DNA of 64,000 bases. It comes from Cryomorphaceae bacterium (lineage in GTDB: Bacteria > Bacteroidota > Bacteroidia > Flavobacteriales_D > Sanyastnellaceae). Shown here in pieces: positions 25,953 through 34,560 of this stretch (position 1 is the stretch's first letter; the number at the start of each line of letters is the position of its first letter). The stretch spans positions 1 to 64,000 of the forward strand of contig WGNM01000001.1 in the NCBI GenBank assembly GCA_016124575.1. The letters run 5' to 3'. A program made the translations under genes and the position numbers. The notes below the pieces were generated by a model, which did not search any database, was not told the origin of the DNA, and saw only the letters and a program-made list of their open reading frames with translations.

Positions 25953-26168
25953 ATGGGCAGAATCAACTTAAAGTATATTACATCAAGACTTGTATCAAGG
26001 AAATCCACGAGTGCATTTCGCAAACGGGCGAAGATGGCTATGGATGCGAATGGTTATGTAATCATCGTTGAAGAAGGATGGTTAATTAAGAAATATTCTG
26101 ATGGTAGTATAGAACGATTAGAAGAGTTGGACATCGACAATCAAAATCAATCATTGATTCTTGATTAA
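25953..26168 (+). CDS. small protein, putative antitoxin of a zeta-like toxin
   Basis: A 71-residue protein with a basic N-terminus (KYITSRLVSRKSTSAFRKRA) and a C-terminal strand-rich part (GYVIIVEEGWLIKKYSDGSI). It is followed immediately, one base after its TAA, by a P-loop fragment of the kind found in zeta-toxin ATPases. Small proteins of this size and position often precede zeta-type toxins in Bacteroidota, so an antitoxin role is inferred from context. The sequence alone does not prove it. Confidence 0.55.
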   Translation: MGRINLKYITSRLVSRKSTSAFRKRAKMAMDANGYVIIVEEGWLIKKYSDGSIERLEELDIDNQNQSLILD

Positions 26169-26347
26169 ATGGTTAAAAGATTGCGAATTTTTGCTGGACC
26201 AAATGGATCTGGAAAAAGCTCAATAATTCAATGTTTGCCCATTTCAAGCTAAATCCCGACGGAGAAAAACAATGGACTGAGAACGACGAAAGTTCGTTTC
26301 CAACATGGTTTAAAAAGTACTATTCTTCTAAAATTCGTCAGAAATGA
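26169..26347 (+). pseudogene. truncated zeta-toxin-like P-loop ATPase remnant
   Basis: An ATG at 26169 opens a 27-codon frame (RLRIFAGPNGSGKSSIIQ) that contains a perfect Walker A motif in the context expected at the N-terminus of zeta-toxin family kinases. It stops at 26250-26252. A second frame, 26231-26347 (38 codons, ending YYSSKIRQK), overlaps in another phase and may be more debris. The remainder of a normal zeta protein (about 200 residues) is absent before the next gene at 26536. This looks like a deletion remnant. The rest of the gap to 26535 holds nothing I can recognise. Confidence 0.55.
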
Positions 26348-26535
26348 CATCCGATAAAATAGCAATATTGTTTTAAAGGAAGTTCAGCTGCAGGAGAACC
26401 ATTTCTAAACTTATTCAAAGGTGTCATGGCAAAATGCCATTTGTTACACTTTTGATATAATTCTCAATAAATCCGACACCAAATCCCAGAATGGTTGTCT
26501 GAAATTTGTCTTCATAATCATTAACACATTGAATT

Positions 26536-26991
26536 ATGAGACTTTTATTTATCGCTTTGATCGCGTCTATCGCTTTCACCTCTTGTAAAAAAGAAACTGA
26601 AACCATCACTGAAACGGTTACGGTAGATGGCAGCCAGCCTATTGGTACGTTCACTGAAATGAGCAGTGGCACACTGGTAGAACAAAACGCAACAGGGACA
26701 ACAGGAACTGTTAAACTGGGAACTGATTCTGAAGGGACGCAATTCTTGAAACTTACCGGAGGGTTCAACAGCAACTTCGGAACGGGTACCTTGATCGCCT
26801 ACTTATCTACAAGCTCTGAGTACATGGCAGATCCTGGAAATGGCAACCCAGACTTGAAACTTGTTGGATCGGTAACAGCTGCTGGAGATCGTTACTTGAA
26901 AGTTGCTCCAATGGCGGGCGCACAATTCGACCACGTGATTTTGTGGTGCGCTTCTGCTGGCATTCCTTTTGGGTATGCAGAACTTAATTGA
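26536..26991 (+). CDS. DM13-domain lipoprotein
   Basis: A 151-residue lipoprotein (AFTSC, lipid-acceptor Cys17). Residues about 35-150 resemble a DM13 domain: a small beta-sandwich with GTVKLGTDSEGTQFLKLTGGF, then YLSTSSEY, and the terminal hallmark HVILWCASAGIPFGYAEL with the conserved Cys138. DM13 domains are proposed to take part in redox or electron-transfer reactions; that function is not experimentally settled for bacteria. It is followed by a hairpin at 27012-27038 and an outer-membrane protein gene. Confidence 0.78.
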   Translation: MRLLFIALIASIAFTSCKKETETITETVTVDGSQPIGTFTEMSSGTLVEQNATGTTGTVKLGTDSEGTQFLKLTGGFNSNFGTGTLIAYLSTSSEYMADPGNGNPDLKLVGSVTAAGDRYLKVAPMAGAQFDHVILWCASAGIPFGYAELN

Positions 26992-27011
26992 TACGTTTCA
27001 CGTATATCTTT

Positions 27012-27040
27012 GCCGACAACTGGTTCACAGTTGTCGGCTC
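27012..27040 (+). terminator. 11-bp hairpin after the DM13 gene, probable terminator
   Basis: GCCGACAACTG / CAGTTGTCGGC (27012-27022 with 27028-27038, 5-nt loop) is a perfect inverted repeat, but only a short T-rich stretch follows. A TATCTTTG box (27005-27012) ends on its first base, so it could instead be the 5' end of the next transcript. Confidence 0.6.
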
Positions 27041-27059
27041 TTTCGCAATAAAAACTCCT

Positions 27060-27917
27060 ATGAAAAAATCCTTTCTTTTCGCACTGTTGTCCATCATGTC
27101 GACGCTGGCCTTCGCCCAGAACGGCTGGTTACGTCCACAAAAAGACTCATGGACGCAAATTTCATATCAGCAATGGAGTTCGAAAGAATTTTACAATGCC
27201 GATGGGAATCTAACGAATACGGCGAATGCTTTTAGTAGCAGTGAGGTCACACTCTATTCTGAGTTTGGCATTTCACCGCGTGCGAACATCCTGGTAAATG
27301 CCCCGTTATTCAAATCTGCTAAATTCGATAACACAGAATCGGCTTCGGGCTTTGGTGATGTCCGCCTTGAATTTAAATACAAACCGTTCGCAGGCAACTT
27401 CCCTTTCGCCTTGCAAGCGGCTGTTGAAGTGCCAACAGGTAAAGCAGAGAACCGTGCCAACAACCTCGACCCTGCTTTGGGGTTTGTTAACCTGCCTACC
27501 GGCGATGGCGAATGGAACTTTTGGGCCACTGCCGTTGCATCTCAAGGATTTACAAAATGGATGTATGGTACCTTGCATGCCGGTTACAACTTCAGAACAG
27601 CGTATTTAGGAAATAACTTCAGCAACCAATACCGAATTGGCGCCGAAATTGGCGTCAGTCCATACGAAACAGCATGGATCATAGCGAAATATAGCGGATT
27701 GTTTGCTCAAAAGTTAGAAGGACAATCGAACGATTTCTTGCGTCAGTCAGGAACCAATTTCAGTCAGTATGGCATCATGTTCCTCACAGAAATCAGCCAT
27801 GGAGTAGGTTTCTCTGTTCAATACAACGGTTTTGCAAATTTCCCAAGTAAGTTGACTAATTTGTACACACCGAACTACCTATCGTTTGGAATATTCTGGA
27901 ATCGCCAGAAAGCATAA
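27060..27917 (+). CDS. outer-membrane barrel / transporter-like protein
   Basis: A 285-residue protein from MKKSFLFALLSIMSTLAFAQN (clear signal peptide, cleavage after AFA). The mature part is a series of amphipathic strands (SSEVTLYSEFGISPRANILVNAPL, GFGDVRLEFKYKPFAG, ALQAAVEVPTG). It ends in an aromatic strand, as in the MetA/phenol-degradation-type and related outer-membrane porin families. A frame extending upstream to 26988 is less likely because it would precede the signal peptide. Two-component genes follow after 15 bp. Confidence 0.75.
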   Translation: MKKSFLFALLSIMSTLAFAQNGWLRPQKDSWTQISYQQWSSKEFYNADGNLTNTANAFSSSEVTLYSEFGISPRANILVNAPLFKSAKFDNTESASGFGDVRLEFKYKPFAGNFPFALQAAVEVPTGKAENRANNLDPALGFVNLPTGDGEWNFWATAVASQGFTKWMYGTLHAGYNFRTAYLGNNFSNQYRIGAEIGVSPYETAWIIAKYSGLFAQKLEGQSNDFLRQSGTNFSQYGIMFLTEISHGVGFSVQYNGFANFPSKLTNLYTPNYLSFGIFWNRQKA

Positions 27918-27932
27918 CACGGAGCATCTTTG

Positions 27933-28637
27933 ATGGAACTACTGAAGAAAGCATTGATTATTGAAGACGATGCAGATATAAGGAAACTGCTTGAATTGCA
28001 TTTGAAAGACATGCAGTTTTCAATAGAAACGGCAGCCGATGGCAAACAGGGATTGAGCATGGCACTCAGCAATCCGTTTGATTTTATCATTCTCGATATC
28101 ATGCTTCCCGGGATGGATGGCATCGATATCTGCAAAGAAATCCGTTACAAAAACATCAAAACCCCCATCATGATGCTGACCTCGAGAAGTGAAGAGATCG
28201 ACAAAGTGGTGGCGCTGGAAAGTGGTGCAGATGATTACATGACTAAGCCTTTTGGGACAAGGGAGTTGCAAGCTCGTGTGAAAGCTATCTTGCGTCGTTC
28301 ACCGGCAATAAGTGACGGACAAGATGCCAACAAAATTTTCGATATCGAAGGCCTGCACATCGACCTCGGAAAGCGGGTTGTCAAAAAAAACAATGTCACC
28401 CTCTCACTAACACCAAAAGAATTTGAACTGATTGCCTTGTTCATTCAAAACCCTGGCAAAACATATTCCCGCATCGACCTGCTCGATCTCGTATGGAAAT
28501 ACAGCTACGAAGGCTATGAGCACACTGTTAACTCGCACATCAACCGCTTGCGCAGTAAAATTGAAGATGACATGAATAATCCACAATTCATCCTCACAAG
28601 CTGGGGCATTGGTTATCGATTTAAAGAACTGAAATGA
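27933..28637 (+). CDS. OmpR-family response regulator
   Basis: A two-component response regulator of 234 residues. The receiver domain has the acidic pair ED (residues 11-12) plus D13, the phospho-acceptor Asp55 in ILDIMLPG and the conserved Lys in MTKPFG. A C-terminal winged-helix DNA-binding domain (LSLTPKEFELIALFIQNPGK through YEHTVNSHINRLRSKIE) follows. A TTG one codon upstream is possible. It is translationally coupled to the sensor kinase (ATGA overlap). The target genes are not evident; the preceding outer-membrane protein gene may belong to the same unit. Confidence 0.95.
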   Translation: MELLKKALIIEDDADIRKLLELHLKDMQFSIETAADGKQGLSMALSNPFDFIILDIMLPGMDGIDICKEIRYKNIKTPIMMLTSRSEEIDKVVALESGADDYMTKPFGTRELQARVKAILRRSPAISDGQDANKIFDIEGLHIDLGKRVVKKNNVTLSLTPKEFELIALFIQNPGKTYSRIDLLDLVWKYSYEGYEHTVNSHINRLRSKIEDDMNNPQFILTSWGIGYRFKELK

Positions 28638-30082
28638 CAAAATTATTCTGGAAACTGGTTGCCGCTTTTCTTGTTGTGCTCCTCTTGGTATCGGGAATCA
28701 CGATGCTGGTGACCATGAACAATGCCAACAAGATGTCGATGGAGGTTACACAACGCCTCAGTCGCGACCTCGCAAGTCATACCGTTGAAACAATCTCACC
28801 GCTTTTGCAATCCTCTGACCCTTCATTGGCACTGCAAGATATTATGCACAGTATGATGGTCATCAACCCCGGTGTTGAAGTATACCTGCTCGACGCCGCC
28901 GGCAATATATTGAACTACGTCGCACCCGAAAAAGTCGTACAACTTGAAAAAGTAGCGCTCAAGCCCATACAAGACTTCATTGGCGACCGCGAACAAAAAC
29001 TAATCCTTGGCGATGACCCGCGTCACCCCGGCACTGCAAATATATTCAGTGTGGCACCCCTCGCAGCAGGCACTGAGACAACCGGCTACATATACATCAT
29101 TCTCGCTTCTGACCTGTATGCTTCGCACGAAGACGTGCTGCTCGGATCGTACTTTTTTAAAACGTTTTACCGCTCTATTGCCATCACTGTGGTGATTGCT
29201 TTTTTGCTTGGCATTATCGCCATCTACTTTATTACCAGACAGTTGAACGGCATGATTCACGTTTTCAAACAGTTTAAAGAAGGAAATCTATCTGCTCGTA
29301 TGACAGAAGCTAAGGGTGAACTGCAAGTTGTAGCTACCACTTTCAACGACATGGCAGAGACCATTTCAGGCAATATGGAAGAATTGAAAGGGGTGGATAA
29401 GTTGCGAAAAGAGCTCATCTCAAACATCAGTCACGACCTTCGAACTCCCATTGCCAGCATTCATGGATATTCGGAGTTGTTGCAATCGAAAGGTCAGCAG
29501 TTGAGTGTTGAAGAGAAAACCGATTACCTCAATGTTGTGCTAAAAAACATTGAACGTCTGCGCAAACTGGTTGACGACCTTTTTGAATTGAGCAAGCTCG
29601 AAAGTCAAGCTGTTCAACTCTCTTTTGAACCGCTTTCAGTGCAAGAACTTATTACCGACTTGGCTGCCAAATACCGTCTGCTTGCTAAAGAAAAAGGGGT
29701 CAGCGTAAACGCCATTTACTCGAAAGATTTACCATTGGCTTTTGCTGATATCGGTCTGTTAGACAGGGCATTGCAAAACTTGTTCGACAATGCATTGAAG
29801 TTTTGTGACCACGGCGATGCCATCACAATTGAGTTGAACATTACCGATCAACACACCATCAATTTGAAAATCAGCGATACCGGAGCGGGTATCTCACAAG
29901 AAGCGCTGCCATTCATCTTTGATCGGTACTATAAGGGTACAGATACAGCAGACCGCACAGGCAGTGGACTCGGACTAGCTATTACCAAGAAGATTATTGA
30001 GATGCACGGCTCTGTGATTCAAGTGAGCAGCAGATTGAATGCTGGCACACAATTCTCTTTCGACCTACCTGTTTATCAGTAA
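28634..30082 (+). CDS. sensor histidine kinase (HAMP-containing)
   Basis: A 482-residue membrane kinase partnered with the upstream response regulator. TM1 is at about residues 8-28, then a periplasmic sensing region of about 145 residues, TM2 at about 181-200 and a HAMP linker. The HisKA phospho-acceptor is His267 in SNISHDLRTPIASIHG. The HATPase domain has NLFDNALKF (N box), SDTGAGIS (G1) and GSGLGLAI (G2). The periplasmic domain shows no motif that reveals the signal. Confidence 0.95.
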   Translation: MTKLFWKLVAAFLVVLLLVSGITMLVTMNNANKMSMEVTQRLSRDLASHTVETISPLLQSSDPSLALQDIMHSMMVINPGVEVYLLDAAGNILNYVAPEKVVQLEKVALKPIQDFIGDREQKLILGDDPRHPGTANIFSVAPLAAGTETTGYIYIILASDLYASHEDVLLGSYFFKTFYRSIAITVVIAFLLGIIAIYFITRQLNGMIHVFKQFKEGNLSARMTEAKGELQVVATTFNDMAETISGNMEELKGVDKLRKELISNISHDLRTPIASIHGYSELLQSKGQQLSVEEKTDYLNVVLKNIERLRKLVDDLFELSKLESQAVQLSFEPLSVQELITDLAAKYRLLAKEKGVSVNAIYSKDLPLAFADIGLLDRALQNLFDNALKFCDHGDAITIELNITDQHTINLKISDTGAGISQEALPFIFDRYYKGTDTADRTGSGLGLAITKKIIEMHGSVIQVSSRLNAGTQFSFDLPVYQ

Positions 30083-30102
30083 TTTACAAAGCCTAAAGCC
30101 TC

Positions 30103-30810
30103 TTACTTTGCCATGGCTTCAGCCTTCATGTCGTCGGGCATCTTCTCGATGGCATATCGCAAAGCAGTGCGTGGCATTTTGGATTTGCGCTCATTCACAA
30201 ACCGAAAAACTTCAATGAGGTGTTTTTGAGATGCTACTTTCAACATCCATCCGTACCCCTTCTGAACCATATCATCGGTATCTTCTAGCAACAGATCTGC
30301 TGTGTGAAAAATGTTCTTTAGATACAAACCTTGACGTCCGGGAACGATCAAAGAAACAGCCGCGGCCCTTCTCTCCCAGCGATTTTCGGAATTAGCTAAA
30401 AGGCTCAACCGACTGAGTTTATCTGGAAATTTGAGCAACAACTCTCCTACGCTTTTGGCGCAAAACGTATCACAAACAGCCCAATTGGTAATGTAGGTGC
30501 CTATCCATTTTTCAAAACGATCCATGTCGCTGGCGGTATACTGCTTTCGAATGGCATACGACCAATGGCAGGCAATCAGACACTCTTCCATGTACCCCGT
30601 TTGAAACATCCTTTCGCAATAGCGAAAGATGACCATTTTCGGTTCTTTGTTGATTTGTTTGAAAGTGATACGTGCAATTTGATTGATTTCGGCAGCAGGA
30701 ATGCCACGCCCTTTCACATCTTCTTTGAAAAAGCGGCGCATTTTCTCTGCTCTCACAGGATCATTCAAGTGATTCAACGATGTAATCAACTCGTCGATAA
30801 AGTCGGACAT
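30103..30810 (-). CDS. DNA alkylation repair enzyme, AlkD-like
   Basis: A 235-residue all-helical HEAT-like repeat protein. It has the AlkD-family region RFEKWIGTYITNWAVCDTFC with the conserved Trp/Asp pair that contacts the lesion, then NRWERRAAAVSLIVP and DMVQKGYGWMLKVAS. The family comprises glycosylases removing 3-methyladenine and 7-alkylguanine, as well as non-catalytic DNA-binding relatives. It is convergent with the histidine kinase gene and stands alone. Confidence 0.88.
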   Translation of the reverse strand: MSDFIDELITSLNHLNDPVRAEKMRRFFKEDVKGRGIPAAEINQIARITFKQINKEPKMVIFRYCERMFQTGYMEECLIACHWSYAIRKQYTASDMDRFEKWIGTYITNWAVCDTFCAKSVGELLLKFPDKLSRLSLLANSENRWERRAAAVSLIVPGRQGLYLKNIFHTADLLLEDTDDMVQKGYGWMLKVASQKHLIEVFRFVNERKSKMPRTALRYAIEKMPDDMKAEAMAK

Positions 30811-30850
30811 ATTTGCAGATTAAAAACGACAAGTTAATACAAAGCAGCAA

Positions 30851-32170
30851 TCATCGAACGATCTTGGTGCGCTTACCAGCAGCCTCCAGAAAGTAGATTC
30901 CTGACGCAAATGAAGTAAGATCCAAACTTGTTTTTAGTCCTGTTGTATTGCCTGTTCTTACGATGGTCCCATCGATGCTGTACAAGCGGTAAACGGTCGG
31001 TTCAGATGAGTTGAAGGCGATTACCACCATGCCGTCAGTAGGGTTTGGACTGACCGAAATTTTCGTCGTTGCCTTCACCATATCAACACCAGAAGTACAT
31101 TCACCTGGAGTATAGCTTGAAACACCGTGTTCGTATTGTGCCACGTCAGCATTCAAATACGTTACGTTATTGCACCCACAAACAGGAGAATCAACAGGGG
31201 AAACTGGGTATGATGGATCAATGAGTAAAGTGTTAATACAAGACGGACAACCGCTGATGCATTCTTCATACGTAACGTAGAAATATGGACTGTAGTCTAC
31301 ATTGTCAACTATCCATCCGCAACCACCCATCGCCTCACATGAACCGTTTAAAATGGCATAGCCGAGAAACATTTCACAGTCACCAAAATCAACAGTGGCA
31401 ACATCCATACAAGCATTTTCATCACAATTGAATTGACAGGATTCGAAATCGTTGTAGAAAAAAGGTGAGTAATCGATACCATTTACTTCCCAACCACATC
31501 CGCTTAATCCTATGCATTCTCCATTAACAAGTGCGATTCCCAAGGGCATGTCACAAAACCCAAAATCAACCGACCCGACATCCATGCAATCTATATTGTT
31601 AGCGCATGAGTTTTGACAATCGTCTATACTTTCAAAGAAAAAGGGAGAATAATCGATAAATCCAATTGTCCACCCACACCCACTCAACGAAACACATTGT
31701 CCGTCTACCAAAGCAATACCCAAGGGCATAGCACATTCACCAAAATCAAGACCTGTCAAATCAAAGCAACTCATTTCATTCGAACATGCAGTAAAACAAG
31801 CATCCTCATTATCGAAAAAATATGGAGAGTAATCGACATTGTTAACTGTCCACCCACACCCTGAAAGCAGCGAGCAACCCCCATCAACAAAAGCATAGCC
31901 TAGCACCATGTCGCACAAACCAAAGTCAATACCTCCCAGGTCTTGACAAACCATTGTACCACACTCGCCGTCTGTATAAGAAGTCACACCGCCATAATTC
32001 ACAGCTACACAACCATTGCTATATGTTACACCATTGCAACCACAAACAGGCGTCCAATCAGCGGTACACAAAATATCCGGATTAATGAGCGATTCATCGA
32101 CACAGTCAACCTGTGAGATTCCAATTTGAGAAATGAAAATCGATAAAATGAGGGCGTAAAGCGTTTTCAT
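30851..32170 (-). CDS. T9SS-secreted cysteine-rich repeat protein with Kazal-type modules
   Basis: A 439-residue secreted protein. Signal peptide 1-19. A Kazal-like module lies at about 23-70 (TPVCGCNGVTYSNGCVAV). Four tandem ~60-residue modules follow (first cysteines at 75, 135, 195, 254), each with six cysteines spaced C-x10-C-x12-C-x5-C-x19-C-x3-C plus conserved DFG, SGCGW and DYSPFF lines. A second Kazal-like module (311-358) has lost one cysteine (NADVAQ for NGCVAV). The end is a T9SS type A sorting domain (VSPNPTDG, then LTSFASGIYFLEA). Kazal domains inhibit serine proteases; the repeated module is not one I can name. Confidence 0.85.
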   Translation of the reverse strand: MKTLYALILSIFISQIGISQVDCVDESLINPDILCTADWTPVCGCNGVTYSNGCVAVNYGGVTSYTDGECGTMVCQDLGGIDFGLCDMVLGYAFVDGGCSLLSGCGWTVNNVDYSPYFFDNEDACFTACSNEMSCFDLTGLDFGECAMPLGIALVDGQCVSLSGCGWTIGFIDYSPFFFESIDDCQNSCANNIDCMDVGSVDFGFCDMPLGIALVNGECIGLSGCGWEVNGIDYSPFFYNDFESCQFNCDENACMDVATVDFGDCEMFLGYAILNGSCEAMGGCGWIVDNVDYSPYFYVTYEECISGCPSCINTLLIDPSYPVSPVDSPVCGCNNVTYLNADVAQYEHGVSSYTPGECTSGVDMVKATTKISVSPNPTDGMVVIAFNSSEPTVYRLYSIDGTIVRTGNTTGLKTSLDLTSFASGIYFLEAAGKRTKIVR

Positions 32171-32220
32171 GGTTTTGATGATTGCTGTAATAAAGACAAA
32201 AAATCAATCGATTTGGTTGC

Positions 32221-33027
32221 CTAGAGATCGCGCTTTTTAATCATCCAATAATTCACACCCAGCAACAGTGTTATGTACCCTAAAGAAATAGCCAAATCTC
32301 CGAGCGCAATGTTCGTTTGTGTTTCCATAAGCGCATATTTTGAAAACGGATTGTGAATCAAAATCTTCGTTGCCCCATTCGGCAGCATCTTAGCCAACCA
32401 TTCCATGCGCAATGCAAATTGAATAATTGCGTGTAAAATGCTTTCTATCCAACCATAAAAAATCAACACCACAACCGCGATACCTGTCCGACGAATCAAT
32501 ATCGCAATGAACATTGCCCAAAGAAAATCATGGAAGAGGTGAAGAAAATATGCGGGTATGAACTCAATATTCAATAAGATGCTTTCGATATCGGTTACGG
32601 GTGAATAGATCAATCCGAAAATCAGACAAATTGCAAAAACGACAGCGGTTACCGCGGCTGCCAAGGTGAGTAAAAAGTACACTTTTCCGAGAAAAAACTC
32701 CTTCCGACTCAAACCATCAATAACCTGTTGTCGGGCGGTACGCAAACTAAACTCCTGCGCAATTTGAATCGCTACAATGCTCGAAAGCAGAACGGTAAAA
32801 AACTGGTAAATGAAGGTGAAATTCTGCCATATATCAGCAAAATCATACAGGGGGAGAACCGATTGAATGGGCAGATCGGCGGGAAGTAAATTTCCAATTA
32901 TCCAATTGCCTAGCGCAAAAGTCCCTATCGGAATGGCCGCCAAGATGAACGCAAACAGCGAAAGTAGAATCCAGAAGTATTTTGCCGGACGAACCTTCAT
33001 GAATTCTATGGAGAGTAAGCGCATCAT
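32221..33027 (-). CDS. ABC transporter permease (ABC-2 type)
   Basis: A 268-residue membrane protein with six hydrophobic segments and a large first periplasmic loop. The SLRTARQQVIDGLSRKEFFLGK line between helices is typical of ABC-2-type permeases. It pairs with the ATPase encoded immediately upstream (4-bp ATGA overlap). Together they form a small exporter; the substrate is unknown. Confidence 0.85.
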   Translation of the reverse strand: MMRLLSIEFMKVRPAKYFWILLSLFAFILAAIPIGTFALGNWIIGNLLPADLPIQSVLPLYDFADIWQNFTFIYQFFTVLLSSIVAIQIAQEFSLRTARQQVIDGLSRKEFFLGKVYFLLTLAAAVTAVVFAICLIFGLIYSPVTDIESILLNIEFIPAYFLHLFHDFLWAMFIAILIRRTGIAVVVLIFYGWIESILHAIIQFALRMEWLAKMLPNGATKILIHNPFSKYALMETQTNIALGDLAISLGYITLLLGVNYWMIKKRDL

Positions 33028-33920
33028 GCCTGAACGTTTAAAATTGACAAAAATTTCTCTTCCAAGCTCTCTTTGCGTGTTATGAGGTGCGATACATGAA
33101 TACCCATTGTATTTAGGTATGCATTCAACGCTGCAGCGTCATGTCCGCTCAAAACCACCACCCTGCAATAATCTCCCACTCTTGTAACGGTTTGTACAAA
33201 AGGTATTTTCCGCAAGTGAATTTCTAGATCTTTATCTGCCGCACCCACTTCAATTTCAGTCGTCGTTGATTGTTCCGAATCCGATACCTTGCCTTGATAG
33301 ATAAGGTTTCCTGATTTAAGGATGCAGAAATCGGTGCATACTTTTTGGACTTCGTCGAGCAAATGGCTAGCCAGAATAATTGTTTTTCCTTGTTCCGCTA
33401 TGTCGCGGATGATGGTTCTAATTTCTGCTATTCCTTGCGGATCCAAACCGTTGGTAGGCTCATCTAAAATCAAAACTTCAGGGTCGCAAAGCATTGCGGA
33501 TGCGATAGCCAGACGTTGTTTCATTCCCAGCGAATATGTTTTAAAGGCATCGTGCTTCCGTTCTAAAAGTCCAACCATGCCTAAAACAACATCTATTCTT
33601 TCTGCACTCACCTCCTTTATCCGCGCTGTAATGCGCAGGTTTTTTTCTGCGCTAAAAGAAGGGTAGAAAACTGGAAATTCGAGGATGGCACCTATCCGCT
33701 TTCTTACCTGGTGATTCCCATTTTCTCCGAACCAATTAAAGCTTCCCGAGGTTGGATTCGATGCTCCTAAAATCATCGCCAACGTGGTTGTTTTGCCCGA
33801 ACCGTTGGGACCTAAGATTCCGAAGACGGCGCCTTTGGATACCTGCAGCGACAAATTTTTTACGGCAGAAATGCGACCGAAATCTTTGCTGATGTTAACT
33901 ATTTCGAGGACAGAACTCAT
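33024..33920 (-). CDS. ABC transporter ATP-binding protein
   Basis: A 298-residue ABC ATPase with Walker A GPNGSGKTT, Q-loop ILEFPVFYPSF, signature YSLGMKQRLAIASAML (LSGGQ variant), Walker B VLILDEPTNGLDPQG and H-loop ASHLLDE. A C-terminal extension (about 70 residues) is typical of ABC-2 exporter ATPases of the drug/bacteriocin-export group. Overlaps of 4 bp at both ends couple it to the permease downstream and the DUF4252-like gene upstream. Confidence 0.92.
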   Translation of the reverse strand: MSSVLEIVNISKDFGRISAVKNLSLQVSKGAVFGILGPNGSGKTTTLAMILGASNPTSGSFNWFGENGNHQVRKRIGAILEFPVFYPSFSAEKNLRITARIKEVSAERIDVVLGMVGLLERKHDAFKTYSLGMKQRLAIASAMLCDPEVLILDEPTNGLDPQGIAEIRTIIRDIAEQGKTIILASHLLDEVQKVCTDFCILKSGNLIYQGKVSDSEQSTTTEIEVGAADKDLEIHLRKIPFVQTVTRVGDYCRVVVLSGHDAAALNAYLNTMGIHVSHLITRKESLEEKFLSILNVQA

Positions 33921-34546
33921 TGGCCAGAAAGGGATTTAAGAAATGATGGATCTATTTTACTGAAAATACCCGGCAAGTCGTTCGACATCAATTTCACCAG
34001 AGAATCGAAGGATATGTCGCCTGTAAAGTCGGCGATGTAAAACGGTTGATCAGGAAAGTGAACCATCATGACACATTGTTTTATATTCCCGTTTTTCACC
34101 ACCCCATAAATACGTCCATGCTGCAACTCACTTCCCAGCCATTGCCTCGCCAAATTTGCATCTGCTAAAAGTGTATAGCCTTCGGCAGAAAGTCCGTCAC
34201 TGAATTTCTGGTATATGTCTGTTGCCGCTTCAAAACCAATTTCATCGCATTTTAAAAAGGCAAGCTCTTGTATTTTGTTAATCATGGCATTGAGCATGGC
34301 ATCATCTGTCTGAAGAATGACACGCAACGTGCTTGGATAGAAGAATGACGATGTAAAAACGACCGGCTTGGGGATGCTATCGGGATCCATTCCTTCTCCG
34401 GTTTTACTCCATGCTTCATTCCGCTGAGCATAGTACGATTCCATCGCGAGCGCATCAGCATCCAACTGAGCGCGGGTAACTTTGCTTTGTGCTCGGCCCA
34501 TGTGGCAAAGCGCTAAGAGAAGAAAGACGGTAACGTATATTCTCAT
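33917..34546 (-). CDS. secreted protein, DUF4252-like
   Basis: A 209-residue protein with signal peptide (about 1-19, HMGRAQ). The C-terminal half (GRIYGVVKNGNIKQCVMMVH, then PFYIADFTGDISFDSLVKL) resembles DUF4252, a Bacteroidota family of periplasmic or lipid-anchored proteins often encoded near anti-sigma factors; this assignment is tentative. It overlaps the ABC ATPase gene by 4 bp. Its start is supported by an ATCTTCG box ending 4 nt before the ATG. Confidence 0.65.
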   Translation of the reverse strand: MRIYVTVFLLLALCHMGRAQSKVTRAQLDADALAMESYYAQRNEAWSKTGEGMDPDSIPKPVVFTSSFFYPSTLRVILQTDDAMLNAMINKIQELAFLKCDEIGFEAATDIYQKFSDGLSAEGYTLLADANLARQWLGSELQHGRIYGVVKNGNIKQCVMMVHFPDQPFYIADFTGDISFDSLVKLMSNDLPGIFSKIDPSFLKSLSGQ

Positions 34547-34550
34547 GCTG

Positions 34551-34558
34551 CGAAGATG
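34551..34558 (-). promoter_or_regulatory. -7-like box, leaderless start of the DUF4252-like gene
   Basis: CATCTTCG on the minus strand (two mismatches to TAnnTTTG), then CAGC, then ATG. It lies in the 14-bp gap after the upstream gene, so it may be an internal promoter. Confidence 0.35.
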
Positions 34559-34560
34559 GA

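Noticed and set aside
26231-26347. Independent 38-residue gene after the P-loop fragment
   Set aside because: No initiation signal or recognisable motif; overlaps the truncated ATPase frame. Treated as part of the pseudogene debris.
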